Shown here: positions 1 to 7,400 of the stretch, piece after piece
How the letters are laid out: each line of letters opens with the position of its first letter
Position numbering within the stretch: position 1 is the first letter of the stretch
Source: an uncultured euryarchaeote
GTDB taxonomy: Archaea; Thermoplasmatota; Poseidoniia; Poseidoniales; Poseidoniaceae
Length of the DNA stretch: 8,712 nucleotides
Assembly (NCBI GenBank): GCA_937881505.1
Contig: CALGEM010000067.1
Location: 1-8,712, forward strand
Direction of reading: 5' to 3'
Made by a program: the position numbers and the translations under genes
Notes under the pieces: model-generated
Database searches by the model: none
Seen by the model: the letters and a program-made list of their open reading frames with translations, nothing else
What the model was told of the DNA's origin: nothing

Positions 1-2
1 AT

Positions 3-3000
3 TTCATTGAAGTTCTCGATATGCTTGAGGAAGAGCGAAGAATTTGGATTGATTGGGAAGAGAACATCTTCGGTAAACGAGGCTATTCTCGAATGATCTA
101 CTACACGAACATCGGAACCATCGCTCCCGATAATTCCTACTTGGTGTTCAATGCAGAAGGTTCCATTCTCGGAAAATTATCGGGCTCCTTTGTTTCCAAT
201 CTCCGTACCGGCGACGTCATTTTGCTGGGTGGGTCCACCTACAGGGTGACCAACATCCAAGGCACCCGTGTCAACGTCACCAGTGTAACTGGGCACCGGC
301 CCACCATTCCTTCTTGGTCTGGCGAGGCACGGAGTCGAAGCCGCGAACTTTCTCAAGCCCTTTTGGACCTCATCGGCCATTGCATCGTCGCCTTGCGACG
401 TGAGCAAGACCCTCGCATGCTGCTGCGGGAAGTTTATGGCTTGTCCAACGAAGTGGCCAATGCCATTGCTAGACACCTCGAAGAACACTCCATTGATTCC
501 TTCCAGGTGCCAGATTCACGAAGAATTCTGGTGGAACAGGTCATCAGCGGTGCGTTCCCCACCTACATGATCACGACGTGCAGAGGAAGAGGATTCAACA
601 CGGCCCTGGGTTATTTCATGGCAGGATTGGCTGAATCCAACAACGTCGCTGTCATCGAAATGTCGTTTGATGAGAACGGCTTACTGCTGAAAACATCCCA
701 AGAAGTTGACCCGGGTGAAATGTACAGGGCGTTTAGAGAAAACAATCACTTGGATGTCATTGAACGCTACATCATCAACACGCAAATTTTTGCAAAGCGG
801 TTCAGGGAAGTTTCCGGGCGCTCACTGATTATTCCAAAGCGAATGGGTGCAGAAGAAATCAGCCCGCAGCAATTCCAGCAACGTGCCGAAGCCTTGCTGC
901 AGAAGCACCGCACCATGGATGGTAGTTTGCTGATGCGTGAAGCAAAGAACGAGATCATGTTTGGTGATATCGACCTCATCGGTTTGGAACATTTCCTCAA
1001 GGCCTGTGTCTCAGGCGACGCTCGTATTGTCCACACCAAGGTCGTCGTCCCTTCACGGCTCGGCATGTCGCTCTTCATGTCGGCGTTTGAAGATTTGATG
1101 TCGATGAAAACTCGCGCCTTCCTTGTCAAGGACATCGACCCCAGCATCTTGCAACGACTTCTGGGCACCCGTTCGCTGGCTACCGAATTGTCAAGTGAAC
1201 AGCTTAGCACCTATTACGCTGACAAAGCACCTGTTCCAACCAACGCCAAGGAATTGTTCCGCTTGATGAGCCACGGGGGTGGATTGGACCGTGAGTTCAA
1301 CAACCCGTTGTACAAGGAAAAACTGGCTAACATCCCACTGGATACCATCCGCGGATGGGTGGAGGAGCTTTGTCAGTCGGGCCAAATCACGAAACTTGAC
1401 GGCACGGGCCAAGATGAGCTGGATGGCAAGTGGTTTGCTCCGTACATGGCAGAAATCCACGGCACGCTCGGGTGTCTCGCCGTTGCCGGTGGCAAGGATG
1501 TTGAGAATTTGCTGGAACTTCACACCAAGGGCTTGACTTACAAAATCGCCACCGCTTTTGACGGCACCAAGCCTGTGGATTGGGAAGAGCGGACACTTGG
1601 CGACCCACAGGAGGCTTTGCGCGTCAAGATCATCGAAATGCTTGGTTCAGAAGGGCCAAAAACATCTGAAGAGATGGTGGAGCGTCTTCCATTCCCCCAA
1701 TCACTCATTGAGCGTAATCTCCACCAGTTGGAAGGTCGAAACGTGATTTCTGTAGGGTTCTTCATCCAAACCAACGACGCCGAGTACATCCTGAAAATCG
1801 ACGAACACCGGCTCACTGGCGGCGAGGAGGAAGTGGTGGAGTACCGTTGGATTCAGAACATGGTTCTGGACAAATCATTCCATCAATATGGAGACAGTTT
1901 CACCGCTTTTAACGAGCACGTGCTCTTCCAAAAGCAACAAGAATTGCTGTATCGCGTTGATGAGTTTGCATTCAACGATTGGACCGATGTGCAGTTGGAC
2001 TCAGATGTCATCATGGGTCGCTTGCTCCACAATCGCATCGGCTACACGACCAAACGAAACATCCCGATGCTGCTCGGACTGAAGCCTGAACCTTGGATGG
2101 GTCCGATGGAAGAGGAAATCCTGAGCAAAATCCCACCCGGTGAAAACGTCACTCGCCAAGAGATCATGCAAGGATACCCTAAGGGAGACGAACACAAATC
2201 CCTGCAGAGGGATTTGAAGAACGCGCTGAGCAACCTTGAGCGGCAAATGCTCGTGGTGAAACAATTCGAGGAGGTCGCCGGTCGCCGCCGTCGCCTGTCT
2301 TTGTTCCATCGTGTTCAGGACGTCTATCCTGCTCTCTCGTTTGAGGATGCACTTGAGGAAGTAATTCGGCGCATGGGTCCTGTCAAAGCCAGCACTTTGA
2401 GGTTCTATGTCTCACGTAGTTTTGAGGAATTGACCGTTGCACTCATGAATCTTGAATCTTCAGGCCGTATAGCGAAGGTCATGGCCTTGGTCCCTGAACC
2501 AGAGGCTTTCTTTTGCGCTCCAGATGAAGTTGATGAATTGACACGTCCCCGACGAGAGGACCGAACGGTTCGCATTCTCACCCAGTCCGACCCTTACGTG
2601 TCTCGTTTCATTTGGGAGGTTCGCAGCGTACTTGACCGAGGTTGGTACCTTCCCATCTTCAAAGGGGTTGACCCAATTGGCAAGGTCTTGATGTTCAAGG
2701 TCAACGATTACCTCGAAATCAAAGATCTTCATGTACCAACGGCTTATCTTGATGAATTCTGTCAAGCCTTTGAGGTGCTTCTTGAGAACCACGCAGCCCA
2801 ACTTGTTGATGTTTCCGTCCTCTCAAACTTCAACAGCGAGCCCGTATCCTCTTTGGACGAAACGACGCGTCAGGCACTCGAGGACATCGGTTTCAAAATG
2901 ACGGGCGAACGCATGATTCGTGGTGCGGTGGTTGACCCACAACCCAGGGAAATTGCGGAGCGAGCACTGTTCCACAAGCATCACCTGCACCAGTCCACTC

Positions 3001-3899
3001 GTCATGAAAACGAGATTCTCGCTCTCAAGAAGGTGGATGAAATTCGTGATGACTTCGCTCTTCGTGGTCGCAGTGAACTCTACCGCGTGGACCTGAAGAG
3101 CATGGCCAGCGCCCATCGCCTCCATCAAGGCATCAACTTGCGTGGTCACCAAGTATGGGCCTCCTACGAACACTTCCAGGAAATTCTGGCAATTCGCAAC
3201 CAACCCGCTGATGAGGAACTTTGGGACATTGTGGAGTTCTTTGCCAGCCATTCCGACCCTAACTTGTTCAAGGAACGCCATGCTCTATCGCAATCCGAAT
3301 TTAGAAAGCTCGTCCAACCCCTCATCCGCACAGGCCACATTGTGCAGGACTTCCGAGGTGGTTTCCGCAGTGTTTTCGTGCCCGAGGGCGTCGATAGAGC
3401 AGAGTTACGGAAGGAATACATCAGAAAATTGGTTGAAAAATTCCCCGTCATCACGCTCCGGCAAATGACTCAATTGGCCGGCCCGTCCTTCAAACCTGAA
3501 GAACTCAAAGCGGTGCTCAACACCTTTGAGGAGGACGGGACGCTCATCAAGGGCTTTCTCATCGAAGACTTCCACCAGGTCTGCTGGGGTCGAAAGGAAC
3601 TGCTTGAAGAAGCACGCTCCATCCCCGCTATCCGTGATTTCGTCCTTCCACCCTCCGACCCCATCGCTCCGTATTTCGCTGACATCATGAAGGAACGTTT
3701 TGGCTTTGGTTCGGCCTATCTGGTGTTTAGAAATGCCGAGCCCGTTGCTGCTTTCAAGGCCAATACACGAAATAAGATCATCGACGTTAAGGATTACGAG
3801 GGCTCAGAAAAGGCCTGGCGCATTGTCAAAGAATTCGCTTGGGAACACCAAATGCCCCTTCAAACTGAACTCCGAATCGGTGGAAAGAAACTTCAGTGA
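3..3899 (+). CDS. lhr: Lhr-type ATP-dependent helicase with giant C-terminal extension (5'-truncated by window edge)
   Basis: The frame is open from the first bases (in-frame Phe-Ile-Glu-Val-Leu-Asp precede the Met at 21), so that Met is internal and the true start lies off the left edge. No helicase motif is visible; the RecA domains should be upstream. Numbering from the Met at 21, residues 22-110 match the Lhr core region after the winged helix: YYTNIGTIAPDNSY, then G.L...FV..L..GDV..LGG..Y.V and PTIPSWSGE. Residues 180-350 fit domain 4 (TTCRGRGFNTALGYFMAG, TQIFAKRFREV, MREAKNE). From about 400 to 1292 there is a long extension of repeated modules: winged-helix-like segments at about 410-475, 530-600, 695-760, 770-840, 1063-1125 and 1128-1190, and beta-barrel-like segments at 852-905 and 1208-1260. 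Lhr enzymes are 3'-5' nucleic-acid helicases linked to repair or RNA metabolism. Bacterial full-length Lhr also has a winged-helix/barrel tail resembling the AlkZ/YcaQ (HTH_42) glycosylase fold. The match of this tail to that fold is inferred from pattern only. With a normal motor the whole protein would exceed 1700 residues. It ends in TGA. Confidence 0.8.
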   Translation, partial: FIEVLDMLEEERRIWIDWEENIFGKRGYSRMIYYTNIGTIAPDNSYLVFNAEGSILGKLSGSFVSNLRTGDVILLGGSTYRVTNIQGTRVNVTSVTGHRPTIPSWSGEARSRSRELSQALLDLIGHCIVALRREQDPRMLLREVYGLSNEVANAIARHLEEHSIDSFQVPDSRRILVEQVISGAFPTYMITTCRGRGFNTALGYFMAGLAESNNVAVIEMSFDENGLLLKTSQEVDPGEMYRAFRENNHLDVIERYIINTQIFAKRFREVSGRSLIIPKRMGAEEISPQQFQQRAEALLQKHRTMDGSLLMREAKNEIMFGDIDLIGLEHFLKACVSGDARIVHTKVVVPSRLGMSLFMSAFEDLMSMKTRAFLVKDIDPSILQRLLGTRSLATELSSEQLSTYYADKAPVPTNAKELFRLMSHGGGLDREFNNPLYKEKLANIPLDTIRGWVEELCQSGQITKLDGTGQDELDGKWFAPYMAEIHGTLGCLAVAGGKDVENLLELHTKGLTYKIATAFDGTKPVDWEERTLGDPQEALRVKIIEMLGSEGPKTSEEMVERLPFPQSLIERNLHQLEGRNVISVGFFIQTNDAEYILKIDEHRLTGGEEEVVEYRWIQNMVLDKSFHQYGDSFTAFNEHVLFQKQQELLYRVDEFAFNDWTDVQLDSDVIMGRLLHNRIGYTTKRNIPMLLGLKPEPWMGPMEEEILSKIPPGENVTRQEIMQGYPKGDEHKSLQRDLKNALSNLERQMLVVKQFEEVAGRRRRLSLFHRVQDVYPALSFEDALEEVIRRMGPVKASTLRFYVSRSFEELTVALMNLESSGRIAKVMALVPEPEAFFCAPDEVDELTRPRREDRTVRILTQSDPYVSRFIWEVRSVLDRGWYLPIFKGVDPIGKVLMFKVNDYLEIKDLHVPTAYLDEFCQAFEVLLENHAAQLVDVSVLSNFNSEPVSSLDETTRQALEDIGFKMTGERMIRGAVVDPQPREIAERALFHKHHLHQSTRHENEILALKKVDEIRDDFALRGRSELYRVDLKSMASAHRLHQGINLRGHQVWASYEHFQEILAIRNQPADEELWDIVEFFASHSDPNLFKERHALSQSEFRKLVQPLIRTGHIVQDFRGGFRSVFVPEGVDRAELRKEYIRKLVEKFPVITLRQMTQLAGPSFKPEELKAVLNTFEEDGTLIKGFLIEDFHQVCWGRKELLEEARSIPAIRDFVLPPSDPIAPYFADIMKERFGFGSAYLVFRNAEPVAAFKANTRNKIIDVKDYEGSEKAWRIVKEFAWEHQMPLQTELRIGGKKLQ

Positions 3900-3907
3900 T
3901 GCTTTGC

Positions 3908-4360
3908 TCAATTGTGAAATCGTTGGCCGAGCATCTCACAGACCTTTTCGAGGAAAGCAACGTCTTCGGGAGAGAAGGCAGCAGGTGTATCTGAATCAAC
4001 ATCAAGGACAGCCACAACAGCACCGTTGCTGTCCTTCACGGGAACCACGACCTCGCTGTTAGTGCTTGAGCTGCAAGCGATGTGTTCTGGACGCACATGA
4101 ACATCAGGAACATCTTGAGTTTCTCCGGTTCGTGCAGCAGCCCCACAGATGCCTTTGTCAAAGGGGATCTCAAGGCAACCATGTCCTCCTTGGTAGGGGC
4201 CAATTTTCAGAAGATTGGGTTGTGTGGTTCGGTAGAATCCGGTCCAATGAAAGTGGTCAAATCCGTGGTGGAGTTCGCAGACCACTGTGGCCATTGCGGC
4301 CACCCAATCGGTTTCATCTTCAAGCAATCCATCAATTCGAAGACCAATTTCATCGTGCAT
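3908..4360 (-). CDS. msrC: Free methionine-(R)-sulfoxide reductase (GAF-domain fRMsr)
   Basis: Reduces free L-methionine-(R)-S-oxide to methionine in the cytoplasm, in this family by thiol chemistry at the expense of thioredoxin-type donors. The 150-residue product is a single GAF domain of usual family length (150-165). Family signatures are present in order: HWTGFY (38-43), LKIGPYQG, GCLEIP with Cys62, KGICGAA with Cys72, DVHVRPEHIAC with Cys96, NSEVVVPV and VLDVDSD. The spacing of the three cysteines (10 and 24 residues) equals that of E. coli fRMsr Cys84/Cys94/Cys118, so the enzyme should be active. The start chosen is the ATG at 4360: it has a GAGGGG-like stretch about 8 bases upstream and a TATA-like AAATAC about 25 bases upstream. 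The same frame can be opened by a TTG at 4390, giving 160 residues, and is open to a stop at 4427-4429 with no other start. The gene converges on the helicase (8-base gap) and diverges from the surface-protein gene. Confidence 0.9.
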   Translation of the reverse strand: MHDEIGLRIDGLLEDETDWVAAMATVVCELHHGFDHFHWTGFYRTTQPNLLKIGPYQGGHGCLEIPFDKGICGAAARTGETQDVPDVHVRPEHIACSSSTNSEVVVPVKDSNGAVVAVLDVDSDTPAAFSPEDVAFLEKVCEMLGQRFHN

Positions 4361-4378
4361 GAGGATGGCCCCTCGGGC

Positions 4379-4390
4379 ATTGTATTTCAA
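4379..4390 (-). promoter_or_regulatory. Putative TATA box for the methionine sulfoxide reductase gene
   Basis: On the minus strand the stretch TTGAAATACAAT is the most A/T-rich element near the start. Its AAATAC core (4387-4382) is about 25 bases before the ATG at 4360, the usual archaeal TATA-to-start distance, so the transcript would begin at or next to the ATG (leaderless). If translation instead starts at the TTG at 4390 this element would lie inside the coding region, so the promoter and start calls depend on each other. Based on position and composition only. Confidence 0.35.
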
Positions 4391-4439
4391 TCCTTGATGG
4401 CGCTTTTGCTGGTGCTGAACGTCAAATCAATTCACCATG

Positions 4440-4450
4440 TTTTTGATATA
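4440..4450 (+). promoter_or_regulatory. Putative TATA box for the surface-protein gene
   Basis: TTTTTGATATA is A/T-only except for one G and stands out in its surroundings. Its core (TTGATATA, 4443-4450) is centred about 26 bases before the ATG at 4473. That is the classic archaeal TATA-to-initiation distance, so the mRNA would start at or within a base or two of the ATG. This favours the ATG over the in-frame GTG at 4461, which would then be upstream of the transcript. A GGAAG at 4463-4467 could serve as a ribosome binding site only if the leader is longer. No B-recognition element is convincing. Confidence 0.45.
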
Positions 4451-4472
4451 GGAACCCAGCGTGGAAGTCCAC

Positions 4473-7400
4473 ATGAACAAAGCCGTATTCCTCGTCGTTC
4501 TTTTTTTGGCGAGTGTCGCTTCCCCGTTGATGACCTACGGAAGTGCACAATCTCCAGATGATGGGATGTCCGTGCTTCATACAGCCGTCAACCCCTCAAA
4601 CAACAACACCTACCACCTTTTGACCGCCTCATCATGGGAGGACGCAGCATCCTACGCAAGGTCCCTGGACGGGTTTCTGGTGACCGTTGACGATGAGGAT
4701 GAGAACACGTGGTTGTTTGAGACATTCGCATCGTGGGACAATCAATCCCGGCATCTTTGGACTGGTCTATCTGACGCAACAAGTGAAGGCGAATACCGTT
4801 GGCACGACGGCACCCCGTTTTTGTACAGAAACTGGGGTGATGCCCAACCTTCTGAAGGGGGTGACGAACACTTTGTTCACATCGCGAGTACAAATATGGG
4901 GAATATCGAACCGGGCACCTGGAACGATTTGGAGAACGATCCTCAATACTTCCCCGTGTACGGTGTTGTGGAAATTGGGCCGGGTGCGGATTATGCCCTC
5001 CGATTTGACGGAGGCTCAGACCATGTTGTCATGGACCATACCGATGACTTGGACATGACGAACATGACCCATTTGGAACTCTCAGCATGGATTTTTCCTT
5101 ACGGTCTTGAGTCCAACCAATTCATCCTCATGAAGGGTGATTATGGCTGGGGCATGTACCTGCAAAATAACCGCCTTGCCTTTTCATCAGAATACAGCCT
5201 TTCTCGACACCCTGTTTCTAACGCAACCGTCGAAGCGGACACTTGGTCCCATGTTCAAGTGAATGTGGTGGCCGGTGAGAGTTACACCTTCCACATTAAC
5301 GGCGAGGAAGCAGGGGTGGTTTTGGACGATGAGGCGACCATCCCGGCGGGCGATTTTGGCTCCAACGACTGCTTTGAGAGCGGAGAGGCCTGCGACGAGT
5401 TGTACATTGCTCGCATGGGAGCAGGTTGTGATTGCTCGCACTTTGAGGGTGTTTTGGACAACATCTCTATTCGTGCTGGACTCGACGCCAATGCACTGGA
5501 ACAACGGATGCACCTTGACTTCCCGGAGGGTGAAGGAAGCGAGACATGGGATGCAACAGGCCAGTACATGGCCAGCATCGAAGGAGCCGACTGGGTCATG
5601 CCCGACGGTAGCATCGTGGCTCAGGCGGTTGAGTTGTTCATTGGCGAGAGTTACGAACTTGATTTCGCAGCCGAAGGCGACACCTTGCTGTTCTTTGTCG
5701 AGATTGAAGAATACACCCGGGAATTGTTCTGGACTTCCTACTCGCTCAAGTTTGGCGACTTTGAAGAGATGACAGAATACACCGTCTATGCACAGTCCAA
5801 CGAAATTCCAGATGAATGGAACCACGATACGGTTTCCTACGGCGAATGGGGCTTTGTTTACGATGCTTGGTCTTGGCCTGACGAAGGCGTGATGTGGTTC
5901 ACGATGATTCTTGATACCGATGTTGAGGAATTGTTGATTGAACTTGACGCCGACATCGCTGACCCGCCGCCCACCTTGGATGATATGACGGAGTTGAAAG
6001 AAAGCATCCCCGTGACCAACCAAGAGGTCAGTTGGGATTCCTTCAACAACGGTGATGTGAACATGAATTATTACTACGTCAATGTCACTGAACCCCTTGC
6101 AGACCTTCGCGTGCGAACCTATGACGGGCAAGGCAACGTCAACATTGGCATCTCCTACTACAGCCCTCCACAACCCACCATGTGGTGGGAAGAGCCGGTT
6201 GGCTTTGACGAGGTTGACGGTAAGGAAGGCGAAACGAATGCAGTCTTGGAATCTTGGTCCACTGGGCCTGGGAACGAAGAGGAGGTTCACCTGTTTGATG
6301 TCGAACCTGGACTGTATTACATCACGGCGTATTCCTTCCGCAATGCACGTGAATTCACCATCGTGGCGGATTTCGTTTATCCCCCAGAAAACGTTGACCC
6401 GGATGACGCCATCATCCTGACGCCCGGCGTGGAATATGGATTGCTGAGCGGGTACGAAGGCCTGTCCCAGTACTTCAAGGTCGAAGTTCCTCAAGGCACG
6501 GAGCGTTTGGTCGTCGATTTGAACGATGGAGCAGGCGATGCTTCGCTTTACATGCGCTTGGACCAAGCACCCACCACCTCCACTTACGACCATCATTCAA
6601 CCGCCGAAGGTGCCGATGACCGCATTGCGTTCAACGACCCAACGCCCGGCTGGTGGTACATACTTCTCACCTCGGAGTCGGCGTTTACGGGCGTGAACAT
6701 CGTGGCCGAATTCGCAGATCGCTATGTTTGGGAATACGATGGAACACCGCTTGAACTCTATCGTGATGAACCGCTTGAAGGCATCAGCGTCGCCAAAGGT
6801 GGCGAGATTTTCTTCTTCGCCATGCTTGAAGAGCCCGGCAATGTGTTCTCCATTGAAGCCTACGGGGGTTCAGGCGACATCATGCTCACGCTCGAGGGTG
6901 TCCAGTATGAAATGGAATTCAACGAGGGTGGCGGCCGCCCTGGTCCCGGATTTGGTCTTGATGTCTCCACCTCGTCCTTCGTGATGAACAGTGGGAAAGA
7001 AGGGACGAACCACAAAATGACCGTGGAATTCCCAATGAACGGCCGCATGGACATCACCTTGACTGGGTTGTCGGATTCAGAAGAAATCAGCTTGGTTGCC
7101 CGTTGGGATGAAACTGAGTTGCCCATCGACCCCATTGAACCCGGTGAAGGTGAAGAACCCGCAACGGTTGAATCGTGTGTAGAAGGAACGACGGCCTTCT
7201 TCGAAGAGGCTGACACCAACGGTGATGGTCTTCTTGACGAACAAGAACTGAAAGTGTCAGACCTGCCGCTTGAAGACACCAAGTCCATTGATTTGAACAA
7301 GGATACCCTGATTGAGTACAGGGAAGCACTGCAATTTGGCTGCACATGCGATATAGAATTGGAAACGGTGTTTGACGAATTTTCAGCCGGTGGCGATGAA

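Noticed and set aside
21..23. The ATG at 21 as the true start of the helicase
   Set aside because: The frame is open to the left edge and the sequence before it fits the end of the Lhr winged helix; the family needs about 400 more residues upstream.
3897..3912. A terminator between the convergent helicase and sulfoxide reductase genes
   Set aside because: The gap is only 8 bases, with no hairpin or T-run strong enough to call.
3700..4062. A 120-codon plus-strand frame spanning the end of the helicase gene and the convergent gene
   Set aside because: It overlaps two real genes in other frames and its translation is low-information and basic, as expected of a shadow frame.
4082..4561. A 159-codon plus-strand frame over the sulfoxide reductase and into the start of the surface-protein gene
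   Set aside because: It is antisense to a strongly conserved enzyme and crosses the divergent promoter; its translation matches nothing recognisable.
5187..6596. A 469-codon open frame on the minus strand opposite the surface-protein gene
   Set aside because: It lies wholly antisense to a protein with clear domains; its translation shows no recognisable family, signal or motif. Its length is explained by the rarity of antisense stops in this codon usage.
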